Below, one piece after another: positions 1-8,377 of a DNA stretch of 64,000 bases; positions within the stretch are counted from its first letter, which is position 1, and each line of letters opens with the position of its first letter. The stretch comes from Mahella australiensis 50-1 BON (GTDB lineage Bacteria; Bacillota; Clostridia; Mahellales; Mahellaceae): positions 640,001-704,000 of the forward strand of contig NC_015520.1 of assembly GCF_000213255.1 (NCBI RefSeq), given 5' to 3'. The position numbers and the translations under genes were made by a program. The notes beneath the pieces were generated by a model. The model searched no databases. It had not been told where the DNA came from and was given only the letters and a program-made list of their open reading frames with translations.

Positions 1-1316
1 TTCATATAGGTCATCTTCGTTCTACCGTTATAGGGAATTCACTCTATAAGATATATGAATTTTTGGGCTATAAATGTATAGGTATAAATCATCTTGGGGA
101 CTGGGGCACTCAGTTCGGCAAGCTTATAACAGCCTATAAGCACTGGGGGATAAAAGATGACCTGGAGAAAGAGCCTATAAGAGCCCTATTAGATATATAT
201 GTGAAATTTCATGATGAAGCCGAAAAAGATCCTTCACTGGAAGACGAAGCACGCATGTGGTTCAAACGTATGGAGGATGGTGATGAGGAGGCTCTCAGCT
301 TATGGCGTTGGTTTAAGGATTTGAGCTTGCGCGAATTCAATAAGATATATGACATGCTCGGCGTTAAATTTGATTATTATACGGGTGAAAGCTTTTATAA
401 CGATAAAATGGATAGGGTGGTAGAATTGCTCCAGGAAAAGGGCTTGTTGACAGAGAGCCAGGGAGCACTTGTCGTGGATTTAAGCCAATATGATATGCCG
501 CCGTGCATGATAAAGAAAACCGATGGCACCACGCTTTATGCTACGAGGGATATAACAGCCGCCATATATCGCAAAGAGACATTTGACTTCGATAAATGCC
601 TGTATGTCGTAGCTTATCAACAGGACCTGCATTTCAGGCAATTGTTTAAGGTTATAGAGCTTATGGGTTTTGATTGGTATGACAAGCTGTTTCATGTTCC
701 TTTCGGGATGGTTAGCATGGAAGAAGGTACGCTCTCTACGCGCAAAGGACGCGTTGTTTTCCTCGAAGATGTGTTGCAAAAGGCTGTCGATAGAACGCTC
801 GATATAATAAAAGAGAAAAATCCGGGTTTGGAAAATAAAGAGGATGTAGCAAAACAGGTTGGCATTGGGGCGGTTGTATTCCATGACCTCATAAATAATC
901 GCATAAAGGATATAGTATTCTCATGGGATCAAGTCCTCAATTTCGACGGAGAAACCGGTCCGTATGTGCAATATGCTCATGCACGGGCTATGAGCATATT
1001 GGCAAAGGCGACGCAAACAATAACCGGTGAAATGGGAGGCGATCTACTTACAGAAGATGAGACACTGGAGTTGATAGATCTTTTGGCTCGCTTTCCGGAA
1101 GCCATAGAAGCTGCATGCCAGGCTAATGAACCATCTATTGTGGCACGGCATACTATAGATATAGCGCAGGCTTTCAATAAATTCTATAAAAACCATATGG
1201 TTATAGTAGAGGATGATGAGCTGCAAAGGGCAAGGCTTACGCTGGTATATGCCACAGCTCAGGTTATACGTATTGGTTTGGGCCTACTCGGCATACAAGC
1301 ACCGGCTAAAATGTGA
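1..1316 (+). CDS. argS: Arginyl-tRNA synthetase (5' end outside window)
   Basis: Charges tRNA-Arg with arginine in the cytoplasm. The frame is open from base 3, and its first visible codons read [12 protein letters not shown], the class I HIGH signature, so only the N-terminal Arg-S additional domain and the first catalytic strand are missing. The downstream [13 protein letters not shown] block is typical of ArgRS. The anticodon-binding DALR domain follows in the last third, and the protein ends in APAKM, resembling the usual family C-terminus. The 3' end is intact (TGA at 1314). The thrS promoter begins four bases after the stop. Confidence 0.97.
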   Translation, partial: HIGHLRSTVIGNSLYKIYEFLGYKCIGINHLGDWGTQFGKLITAYKHWGIKDDLEKEPIRALLDIYVKFHDEAEKDPSLEDEARMWFKRMEDGDEEALSLWRWFKDLSLREFNKIYDMLGVKFDYYTGESFYNDKMDRVVELLQEKGLLTESQGALVVDLSQYDMPPCMIKKTDGTTLYATRDITAAIYRKETFDFDKCLYVVAYQQDLHFRQLFKVIELMGFDWYDKLFHVPFGMVSMEEGTLSTRKGRVVFLEDVLQKAVDRTLDIIKEKNPGLENKEDVAKQVGIGAVVFHDLINNRIKDIVFSWDQVLNFDGETGPYVQYAHARAMSILAKATQTITGEMGGDLLTEDETLELIDLLARFPEAIEAACQANEPSIVARHTIDIAQAFNKFYKNHMVIVEDDELQRARLTLVYATAQVIRIGLGLLGIQAPAKM

Positions 1317-1319
1317 TTA

Positions 1320-1348
1320 TTGACAGATTGCCGGTAATGCTGTATCAT
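1320..1348 (+). promoter_or_regulatory. Promoter of the thrS T-box transcript
   Basis: TTGACA at 1320-1325, a 17-base spacer, then TATCAT at 1343-1348. This is a near-consensus vegetative promoter just after the argS stop. It places the transcript start near 1355, ahead of the T-box leader. Confidence 0.75.
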
Positions 1349-1354
1349 ATAACA

Positions 1355-1585
1355 AATACAATATATAAATACGATGAAGAAGAAGAGTACATCAAACTCA
1401 GCTCGCAGAGAGAGGATGCCTTGGCTGGGAGCACCCTTGAGCGTGAAGGATGGAAGACCGCCTTCGGAGTTGCATAAGCCGCTGGCCAGCGTTAGGGTAT
1501 AATGAGAGGATACATATGTATCCATAAGGGTGGAACCACGGGAATAAGCTCTCGTCCCTGCTTGAGGGATGAGGGCTTTTTTGAT
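1355..1585 (+). ncRNA. T-box riboswitch controlling thrS
   Basis: A tRNA-sensing leader that lets transcription continue into thrS when tRNA-Thr is uncharged. Visible parts are the early GATGAAGAAGAAGAGTAC segment, the AGAGAG/GGATG region of stem I, and the conserved T-box AAGGGTGGAACCACG at 1526-1540. The likely specifier is ACC at 1457-1459 (context GAAG-ACC-GCC), a threonine codon that agrees with the downstream gene. The UGGA of the T-box bulge would pair with a tRNA end of UCCA, so it predicts a tRNA-Thr with discriminator U. It ends in an intrinsic terminator: stem 1551-1559 with 1565-1573, followed by a T run. Confidence 0.93.
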
Positions 1586-1614
1586 AGAGTTTTTACATGT
1601 AGGGAGGAATTTGT

Positions 1615-3528
1615 TTGATAAAGATAAAGCTAAAAGATGGATCGATTAAAGAATATAGTGAAGGTATTACACCGGCTCAAATAGCAGCCGACATAAGCGC
1701 AGGACTGGCGAGAGAAGCATTGGCCGCACTTGTGAACGGGCAGGTAATGGATTTGAGCATGCCAATTTACGAAGATGCCGACTTGGCATTGTTGACCTTT
1801 GATGATGAAGACGGTAAAAAAGCCTATTGGCATACTACATCCCATATAATGGCGCAGGCTGTATTGAGGCTTTTCCCTGAGGCAAAGCTGGCTATAGGGC
1901 CGGCCATAGACAACGGCTTTTATTATGATTTCGATATCGATAAACCTTTTACGCCTGAGGATTTAATCAGTATAGAAGAAGAAATGCGAAAGATAATAAA
2001 AGAGGATTTATCGTTGGAGCGTTTTGAATTACCACGGGACGAAGCTGTAAAATTTATGCAGGAAAGAAACCAGCCATACAAGGTAGAACTTATAGAGGCG
2101 CTGCCCGAGAACGCCGTAATATCATTCTATAAGCAAGGGGAATTTGTGGATCTTTGCGCCGGTCCCCATATACCGTCTACCGGTAAGATCAAGGCGGTGA
2201 AGCTGCTCAGCGTTGCTGGGGCCTATTGGCGAGGAGATGAGCACAATAAGATGTTGCAGCGCATATATGGTATCTCATTTCCCAAAAAAAGCATGTTGGA
2301 TGAATACCTCACTCGCATAGAAGAAGCTAAGCAACGCGACCATAGAAAATTGGGGCAGGAACTGGATCTTTTCAGCCTTCATGAGGAAGGGCCGGGCTTT
2401 CCGTTTTTCCATCCAAAAGGTATGATCATACGCAATGTGTTAGAAGATTTCTGGCGCAAAGAGCATAGGAAACACGGCTATGAGGAGATAAAAACGCCTA
2501 TAATATTGAATAAAGAGCTGTGGATACAGTCCGGCCATTGGGACCATTATAAAGATAATATGTATTTTACTAAAATAGACGACCAAGATTATGCTATAAA
2601 GCCCATGAATTGTCCGGGTAGCATGATAATGTATAAGCGGACCATGCACAGCTATAAAGAGCTTCCCATACGCTTGTGCGAATTAGGTCTTGTGCATCGT
2701 CACGAAAAATCTGGCGTACTACATGGGCTTATGCGTGTGCGCTGTTTTACCCAGGACGACGCTCATATATTCATGTTGCCGTCGCAGGTAACCGATGAGA
2801 TAATAGGCGTTATAGATTTGATAGATTACTTTTATAGTCTGTTTGGTTTTAAGTATCATGTGGAGTTGTCTACGCGTCCCGAGGACTCCATGGGCACCGA
2901 CGAACAATGGGAGATGGCCACTGAAGCGCTTAAAGTAGCGCTGGGAAAGAAAGGCTTGGATTATAAGGTGAATGAAGGTGATGGTGCGTTTTATGGGCCT
3001 AAGATAGATTTTCACCTAGAAGATAGTATTGGGAGAACATGGCAATGCGGCACTATACAGCTTGATTTCCAGATGCCCGAGCGCTTTGACTTAACGTATA
3101 TAGGTGAGGATAGCGAAAAGCACCGTCCGGTCATGCTGCACCGCGTTATATTTGGTAGCATAGAACGGTTTATCGCTATATTAACTGAACATTATGCTGG
3201 CGCTTTGCCAACCTGGCTGGCACCCGTTCAAGTAAAGATTTTACCCATAACTGATCGTTCGCTCGAATATGCACGCAGTTTACAAATGCACTTGGAAGAA
3301 CTGGATATACGCACTGAGCTCGACAACCGCAATGAGAAGATAGGCTATAAGATAAGAGCGGCTCAGATAGAGAAAGTGCCGTATATGCTGGTTATCGGGG
3401 ATAAAGAAGTGGAAAACGTCGCGGTGTCGGTGCGCTCTCGCTCCAAAGGTGATATGGGGAGCATGAGCGTGGATGATTTCGAAAACCTCATAAAAACTGA
3501 AATAAAATCGAAAAAAGCCATTGACTGA
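1615..3528 (+). CDS. thrS: Threonyl-tRNA synthetase
   Basis: Class II synthetase of 637 residues that attaches threonine to tRNA-Thr. Domains in order: TGS domain (about 1-60), an editing domain with the HTTSH zinc-type motif near residue 74 onward, the catalytic core (about 240-530) with MNCPGSM and the GRTWQCGTIQLDFQMPERF motif, and a C-terminal anticodon-binding domain. The length is normal. The start is TTG at 1615, seven bases after the strong AGGGAGG at 1601-1607; no ATG fits better. Expression is set by the T-box in front of it. Confidence 0.97.
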   Translation: MIKIKLKDGSIKEYSEGITPAQIAADISAGLAREALAALVNGQVMDLSMPIYEDADLALLTFDDEDGKKAYWHTTSHIMAQAVLRLFPEAKLAIGPAIDNGFYYDFDIDKPFTPEDLISIEEEMRKIIKEDLSLERFELPRDEAVKFMQERNQPYKVELIEALPENAVISFYKQGEFVDLCAGPHIPSTGKIKAVKLLSVAGAYWRGDEHNKMLQRIYGISFPKKSMLDEYLTRIEEAKQRDHRKLGQELDLFSLHEEGPGFPFFHPKGMIIRNVLEDFWRKEHRKHGYEEIKTPIILNKELWIQSGHWDHYKDNMYFTKIDDQDYAIKPMNCPGSMIMYKRTMHSYKELPIRLCELGLVHRHEKSGVLHGLMRVRCFTQDDAHIFMLPSQVTDEIIGVIDLIDYFYSLFGFKYHVELSTRPEDSMGTDEQWEMATEALKVALGKKGLDYKVNEGDGAFYGPKIDFHLEDSIGRTWQCGTIQLDFQMPERFDLTYIGEDSEKHRPVMLHRVIFGSIERFIAILTEHYAGALPTWLAPVQVKILPITDRSLEYARSLQMHLEELDIRTELDNRNEKIGYKIRAAQIEKVPYMLVIGDKEVENVAVSVRSRSKGDMGSMSVDDFENLIKTEIKSKKAID

Positions 3529-3550
3529 TTTATGGTTTATATGATAAGAT
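3521..3550 (+). promoter_or_regulatory. Promoter of the infC-rpmI-rplT operon
   Basis: TTGACT at 3521-3526, an 18-base spacer, then TAAGAT at 3545-3550. The -35 box overlaps the thrS stop codon. The predicted transcript start near 3557 gives a leader of about 190 bases before infC. Confidence 0.6.
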
Positions 3551-3556
3551 AATTGA

Positions 3557-3748
3557 CGTAAAGAAGAAGCTATCCACTTCTCACCTTTCGGCTGGCGCTA
3601 AAAGGTTATTGATAGAATGTAAGCATTATATAAAGTGGGTAGTATATACCCGCTTTTATTTTTGCTTATTATTGAATAACCATATAGCGCCGGGATAGAT
3701 GTATCGGGTAAGTAGAGGAAGCTCCTAAATTTTCGGAGGTGAAGCGTT
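3557..3748 (+). promoter_or_regulatory. infC operon leader: attenuator with competing hairpins (L20-leader type)
   Basis: The leader holds an intrinsic terminator, a 10-bp stem 3632-3641 with 3647-3656 and loop GTATA, followed by TATTTTT. An upstream segment CTATCCACTT (3570-3579) can pair with the terminator's 5' arm (AAAGTGGGTAG), giving a mutually exclusive antiterminator. Between them ACCTTT (3583-3588) pairs with AAAGGT (3601-3606). In Bacillus subtilis this operon is repressed by ribosomal protein L20 binding such a leader. That this leader works the same way is inference from gene order and the alternative pairings. Confidence 0.7.
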
Positions 3749-4267
3749 ATTTTTAAAGATTTGATGGTAAATGAGGAGATACGGGAAAAAGAGGTCCGCG
3801 TAGTCGATGTGGACGGTAAGCAGTTGGGTATTATGCCGCTTCGTCAGGCGCTGGAATTAGCGCAGAGAAAGCAGTTGGATCTCGTAAATGTGGCTCCTCA
3901 GGCAACTCCACCTGTATGCAGGATAATGGACTATGGTAAGTATAAGTATGAAGCCATCAAACAAGAAAAGGAAGCTAAGAAGAATCAAAGGATAATAGAC
4001 ATCAAGGAAATCAGGCTTTCCACTACTATAGAGGAACACGATATAGATGTGAAAATAAAGAATGCTATAAAGTTCCTTAAAAACGGCGATAAGGTGAAGG
4101 TGACAGTGAGGTTCAGAGGCAGGCAGATAACTCATCCGGATATAGCCGCTGAAATATTGAAAAATTTTGCTGAGAAGGTAGCCGAAGTGGGTACAATAGA
4201 AAAAGCCCCGCAGATGGATGGAAGGAATATGCTGATGATACTGACGCCAAAAGCTGATGTGAAGTGA
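3749..4267 (+). CDS. infC: Translation initiation factor IF-3 (ATT start)
   Basis: Binds the 30S subunit, prevents 50S joining and checks start-codon pairing. IF3 N domain (about 1-80, with NEEIREKEVRVV) is followed by the C domain. The likely start is ATT at 3749: GGAGGT at 3735-3740 sits eight bases before it, and the resulting N-terminus IFKDLMVNEEIR resembles Bacillus IF3. The TTG at 3761 and ATG at 3764 are too far from this ribosome site. An AUU start is the classic device by which IF3 limits its own synthesis. The protein would be 172 residues. First gene of the L35-L20 operon. Confidence 0.93.
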   Translation: MFKDLMVNEEIREKEVRVVDVDGKQLGIMPLRQALELAQRKQLDLVNVAPQATPPVCRIMDYGKYKYEAIKQEKEAKKNQRIIDIKEIRLSTTIEEHDIDVKIKNAIKFLKNGDKVKVTVRFRGRQITHPDIAAEILKNFAEKVAEVGTIEKAPQMDGRNMLMILTPKADVK

Positions 4268-4289
4268 TTTTTGAAAGGAGGATTTATAT

Positions 4290-4487
4290 ATGCCTAAAAT
4301 GAAAACGCACAGAGGTGCTGCTAAACGCTTTCGCGTTACGGCCAGCGGTAAGATCAAAAGAGGTAAGGCTTATAGAAGCCATATACTGACAAAAAAGACT
4401 ACCAAGCGTAAAAGGAATCTACGCAAAATAGCCTATATGAGCGATGCTGATCAGAAGAATATAAAAGAGCTTTTGCCATATAAGTAA
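4290..4487 (+). CDS. rpmI: 50S ribosomal protein L35
   Basis: A 65-residue basic protein of the large ribosomal subunit. It has the family's [14 protein letters not shown] start and a lysine/arginine-rich middle ([12 protein letters not shown]). AAAGGAGG lies just before the ATG. It lies between infC and rplT, the usual order, with only 22 bases after infC. Confidence 0.97.
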   Translation: MPKMKTHRGAAKRFRVTASGKIKRGKAYRSHILTKKTTKRKRNLRKIAYMSDADQKNIKELLPYK

Positions 4488-4524
4488 AACGAATTTTAAT
4501 CAGTGAAAGGAGGATACGTTATAA

Positions 4525-4884
4525 ATGGCTAGAGTAAAATCGGGTGTAACCACCCATAGAAGGCATAAAAAAGTATTAAAATTAGCTAAAGGTTATTGGG
4601 GCGGAAAAAGTAAGCAGTACAAAGCAGCTAATGAAGCTGTTATGAAAGCGTTGGCATACGCTTATGTCGGTCGTAAACTGCGCAAGCGTGATTTCCGCAG
4701 GCTCTGGATAGCGCGTATAAATGCCGCATCTCGCATGAACGGCTTATCATATAGTAAATTTATAAACGGTCTTAAGAAAGCCGGAATAGAGATAAACAGA
4801 AAAATGCTGGCTGAAATGGCCGTAAGCGACAGCAAGGCGTTTACCCAATTAGTAGAAGTGGCCAAACAGCAAATGGGTGCATAA
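4525..4884 (+). CDS. rplT: 50S ribosomal protein L20
   Basis: A 119-residue protein that binds 23S rRNA early in 50S assembly and, in relatives, represses its own operon by binding the infC leader. It starts [16 protein letters not shown], with the conserved [19 protein letters not shown] segment in the middle. AAAGGAGG precedes the ATG. Last gene of the operon; no clear intrinsic terminator follows before the tRNA promoter. Confidence 0.98.
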   Translation: MARVKSGVTTHRRHKKVLKLAKGYWGGKSKQYKAANEAVMKALAYAYVGRKLRKRDFRRLWIARINAASRMNGLSYSKFINGLKKAGIEINRKMLAEMAVSDSKAFTQLVEVAKQQMGA

Positions 4885-4903
4885 AAATTTTTTGATTTAA
4901 ACC

Positions 4904-4932
4904 TTGCGTTTTTGTCGCCTATATTGTATAAT
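4904..4932 (+). promoter_or_regulatory. Promoter of tRNA-Glu
   Basis: TTGCGT at 4904-4909, a 17-base spacer and a perfect TATAAT at 4927-4932. The start near 4939 leaves a short 5' leader made almost wholly of an 8-bp hairpin (TTGTCGGC 4938-4945 with GCCGACAA 4961-4968) that ends four bases before the tRNA. Confidence 0.75.
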
Positions 4933-4972
4933 ATCCATTGTCGGCTCGGTTATGAAGAATGCCGACAATAAT

Positions 4973-5047
4973 GGCCCCGTGGTCTAGCGGTTAGGACATC
5001 ACCCTTTCACGGTGGTAACATGGGTTCGAGTCCCGTCGGGGTCACCA
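4973..5047 (+). tRNA. tRNA-Glu (TTC anticodon)
   Basis: A 75-base cloverleaf with the 3' CCA encoded. The acceptor GGCCCCG pairs with CGGGGTC, allowing a wobble. The anticodon loop CTTTCAC (5004-5010) sits between CACC and GGTG, giving anticodon TTC at 5006-5008. The TPsiC arm contains GGTTCGAGTCC. It is a single-gene unit with its own promoter and terminator. Confidence 0.97.
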
Positions 5048-5061
5048 TAAGATATTGATAA

Positions 5062-5087
5062 AGCGGTCTTTGACCGCTATTTTTTTG
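5062..5087 (+). terminator. Intrinsic terminator after tRNA-Glu
   Basis: Stem AGCGGTC (5062-5068) with GACCGCT (5072-5078), loop TTT, then A and seven T residues. Confidence 0.9.
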
Positions 5088-5147
5088 TCCTTTCATATTC
5101 GATTAACGCATATTATGATAAAAACTTCTATTATTCAACGCCAAGTA

Positions 5148-5181
5148 ATGACAAACAATACAGCCTATGATCTGTTATAAT
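5148..5181 (+). promoter_or_regulatory. Candidate spoIIE promoter with wide spacer
   Basis: A perfect TATAAT at 5176-5181 has no -35 box at 17 bases, but ATGACA lies at 5148-5153, a 22-base spacer. In Bacillus subtilis spoIIE uses a 21-base spacer and needs Spo0A. Only weak 5-of-7 matches to the 0A box (TTCGATT near 5100, TTCAACG near 5134) are visible, so Spo0A control is inference. Confidence 0.4.
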
Positions 5182-5221
5182 ATCCTTTGTCTTGAGAATA
5201 GGTATATGGATGGTGGTATTT

Positions 5222-7621
5222 ATGATAGGCAAAGGACAAGCAGCTTTATATAAGCGCAATTTGTATAAAAGCCATGATATAAGGAAAGCGACTTTTAATA
5301 TATCATGGCATGAAACCATTATATTATTTGCGACGTTCTTTATAGGCAGGGTATCCATCATAGAATATTTAATGCCTTTTAGCATAGCCTTTTTGGCTGT
5401 AGTATTTGCATTTTACAGGCGCGATGTTATATTTGGGATAGCTGCTGCCGCGGGAATACTGACGGCTCACTTTGACGTAGATTCTTTTAAGTACATATTG
5501 ACCATAGTTCTGCTGTATACGGCATTCCATCTTTATGTGGAAAATGAGCGTTCAAGGCTGGACGAGCATTCGATCACATGGCGTGCCGCTGTATCGGCCT
5601 TGATATGCGTGTTTGTATCGCATATTGTATTCAATGTCTTTAAGGGCATCACATTATACAATATGTTTCTTGCACTGAGCGATGCCCTTATAACCTTCAT
5701 ATTTATCTTAATATTCAAAAACGTGCAGAACGTGCTCTTTATGCCTGCTCGCCGCCGTATACTCTCATCTGAAGAGATAATAACTCTAGGAATTGTTATA
5801 GCATTGGTAGTAGAAGGTTTTTTCGATATAAGATTATGGGATATATCGCTGAAAAATGTGATAAGCTTGTTCACGGTCATGACTTTGGGGTATATATGGG
5901 GTACAGGCGTCGGATCTTCGCTGGGTATTACCGTCGGCATTATAATGTCGCTTTCGGGTTCTATACCGAGCTATGCCATAGCCGATCTCGGATTTTGCGG
6001 TATGCTGGCCGGCGTATTCAACCATCTGGGTCGGTGGGGTTCTATAGCTGGTTTTATAATAGGCAATGCCATATTGACCTATTATATGAACGGATCTTCG
6101 GCTGTTATAATGCCGTTTGAAGATATCATAATAGCTGGTATTATATTGATAGCACTTCCGCGTAAGGTTATAGAGTTCTTGAAGGAATATACAGGTTTCT
6201 ACAGGCTGGAGGCTCAAAAGGATTATATAAGTAAGATAAAGGAGTTTTTAAACAGGCGGCTGATGGGGTTTGCTAAAATGTTCGATGAATTGGCTCGTAC
6301 TTTTGATACAAATAAACAGGATATCGACGACTTGCGCCAGCAAAATGTATCAAATATACTAAATATAACGACCAGCAAAATATGTCGGTACTGCTCTTCC
6401 TATAAACAATGCTGGGAACAAGAGCCATATAATACATATCAAAATATGCTGACATTGATGAAAATAGTTGAAGACAAAGGCAAAACAAAAAAAGGCAGCA
6501 TATTAATGGATTTACGCAGAAAATGCCCCCATGTAAGCGAAATAAAACGGGCGATGGAACAAACGTATGCCAGCAGCGGCTTTGATTATAAATGCCAGCA
6601 GGTTATGGAGGAAAGTCGGAAGCTGGTGTCGGATCAACTGGCTGGCATGTCCGAAGTTATAGCCGAGCTGGCGTCTGATATAGATATTTATATGAGCTTC
6701 GACAGCGCTGTAGAGGATGCAATCATGGTGGCATTGGATCAAAAAGGTATAAGGGTGAGCAACGCGGTGGTTACGCAAAACAGCGACGGCAAACTGGAGA
6801 TAGAGTTGGTGTGCAGACAGTGCGATGATAATCTTTCGTGTGCCCACCGTGTAAGCGGCATTGTATCCGCAACGCTGAATAAAGATTTCATGGTGAGAAG
6901 CAGTGCTTATACCGGCAGTGACCGGACTGAATGCGTAATACGTCTGGTGGAAGCTGAGCGTTTTAATATTGTCACCGGAGTGGCTCACAGAGTAAGGCAT
7001 GGGGCAGTGGTATGCGGGGATAATTACACCTTTATGCCTTTCAAAAACGGCAAATATATTATGGCTGTAAGCGATGGTATGGGAACAGGACAAAAGGCGG
7101 CTGCTGAAAGCCTAACTGCCATAACCTTGCTGGAACAGATGCTGGAGGTCGGCTTTGACAAAAATCTTATTATAAAAACCATAAATTCTGTATTAATGCT
7201 GCGCGATCCCGGTGAGATGTTCGCGACCATGGACATATGTTTGCTGGATATGATAGAGGGAGTGGCGGAGTTTATAAAGATAGGGGCATGTCCATCGTTT
7301 ATAAAAAGCAACGATAAAGTAGAGATAGTTTGTTCTACATCACTACCTATCGGTATAGTGGCTGATGTGGAATTTGACAGTATAAAACGCAAATTCAGAA
7401 GCGGCGATTTTATAATAATGATTACCGATGGCGTATTGGATGCAAATAAAAAAATAGAGGACAAGGAGAGATGGCTGGCCGACCTTATAGAAAATATTAT
7501 GACACCTAATCCTCAAGAAATGGCGGAGCGCATATTGTATAACGTGTTGGAAGAGGCGGAACTGGACTTTCCTGAGGATGATATGACAGTACTGGTTTCA
7601 CGCTTATGGGAAAGCAAATAA
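5222..7621 (+). CDS. spoIIE: Stage II sporulation protein E (membrane phosphatase)
   Basis: PP2C-type phosphatase that, in sporulating cells, dephosphorylates the anti-anti-sigma factor SpoIIAA at the asymmetric septum and so releases sigma F. About 10 hydrophobic segments fill residues 25-320; a middle region with cysteine pairs (CRYCSSYKQC) follows; the last 220 residues are the phosphatase, with SDGMGTGQKAA, FATMDICLLD, ITDGVLD and PEDDMTVLV carrying the metal aspartates. Total about 799 residues, normal for the family. The frame opens at TTG 5192, but that is only about four bases after the expected transcript start, so ATG 5210 or 5222 is more likely. Confidence 0.95.
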   Translation: MIGKGQAALYKRNLYKSHDIRKATFNISWHETIILFATFFIGRVSIIEYLMPFSIAFLAVVFAFYRRDVIFGIAAAAGILTAHFDVDSFKYILTIVLLYTAFHLYVENERSRLDEHSITWRAAVSALICVFVSHIVFNVFKGITLYNMFLALSDALITFIFILIFKNVQNVLFMPARRRILSSEEIITLGIVIALVVEGFFDIRLWDISLKNVISLFTVMTLGYIWGTGVGSSLGITVGIIMSLSGSIPSYAIADLGFCGMLAGVFNHLGRWGSIAGFIIGNAILTYYMNGSSAVIMPFEDIIIAGIILIALPRKVIEFLKEYTGFYRLEAQKDYISKIKEFLNRRLMGFAKMFDELARTFDTNKQDIDDLRQQNVSNILNITTSKICRYCSSYKQCWEQEPYNTYQNMLTLMKIVEDKGKTKKGSILMDLRRKCPHVSEIKRAMEQTYASSGFDYKCQQVMEESRKLVSDQLAGMSEVIAELASDIDIYMSFDSAVEDAIMVALDQKGIRVSNAVVTQNSDGKLEIELVCRQCDDNLSCAHRVSGIVSATLNKDFMVRSSAYTGSDRTECVIRLVEAERFNIVTGVAHRVRHGAVVCGDNYTFMPFKNGKYIMAVSDGMGTGQKAAAESLTAITLLEQMLEVGFDKNLIIKTINSVLMLRDPGEMFATMDICLLDMIEGVAEFIKIGACPSFIKSNDKVEIVCSTSLPIGIVADVEFDSIKRKFRSGDFIIMITDGVLDANKKIEDKERWLADLIENIMTPNPQEMAERILYNVLEEAELDFPEDDMTVLVSRLWESK

Positions 7622-7693
7622 TCTTTCATCTCGGTTGAATAGATATAGCATCTATGGTAAAAAATACTATATATGCTATTGGAGGTGAAAGAT

Positions 7694-8377
7694 ATGGAAA
7701 TGAAGCAAATTCTGCTTATTACCGATGGACGATCCAATGTCGGAGGGGACCCGGCCAGAGCGGCGGCCTATGCCGCTCAAAACGGTATAACCGTAAATGC
7801 TGTAGGTATTATAGATGGTGATAACGATGTGTTATCGAGCGATGAGATAAAAGCGATAGCTTTAGCGGGGAATGGCACGTGGCAGATGGTACCGCTTGGC
7901 ATGCTGTCGGCTACTATGTGTACTGTAACGTACAGATCAATGCATAATACGCTGGAGAATATCGTGAACGCTCAAGTCAAAAAAATAGTGGGGTCGGATA
8001 TGTTGGATATAGAGCCGGCTATGAGACTGCCACTGGTGCGATATGCTGATACTCTGGCCGATGAAACGCCGTTAAGATGCGTTATACTGGTGGACTGCAG
8101 CAATAGTATGGCAGTAAAGCTCAAAACAGCTCGTGCTGCTATACTCGATTTACTGGCTTCGTTTAAGGTGAGAAGGGCCGGTGGTAATCTGGCGGTTATC
8201 GCATTTCCAGGGCAAAGTGGCAGCCATTATCAGATGATTTGTCCTTTTACGGATGATATGGAATTGCTAAAAGGGCACTTAAATGAATTGAAGCACCGAG
8301 GAAATACGCCTACCGCTCATGCCATCAATGCAGCTATATCGTATATATTGAACGATGAGCAGCCGTTTTTTGTTTAA
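7694..8377 (+). CDS. vWA-domain protein, YabS-like
   Basis: A 227-residue protein. The first 80 residues (QILLITDGRSNVGGDP onward) resemble the C-terminal half of a von Willebrand A fold. The second half starts a vWA domain with the metal-site motif DCSNS and ends near ISYILNDEQP. It sits between spoIIE and a Hanks-type kinase exactly as yabS does in Bacillus, where it is sporulation-associated with unclear function. The start is ATG 7694, six bases after GGAGGTG (7681-7687); an upstream in-frame ATG at 7673 precedes that ribosome site and is unlikely. Confidence 0.8.
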   Translation: MEMKQILLITDGRSNVGGDPARAAAYAAQNGITVNAVGIIDGDNDVLSSDEIKAIALAGNGTWQMVPLGMLSATMCTVTYRSMHNTLENIVNAQVKKIVGSDMLDIEPAMRLPLVRYADTLADETPLRCVILVDCSNSMAVKLKTARAAILDLLASFKVRRAGGNLAVIAFPGQSGSHYQMICPFTDDMELLKGHLNELKHRGNTPTAHAINAAISYILNDEQPFFV

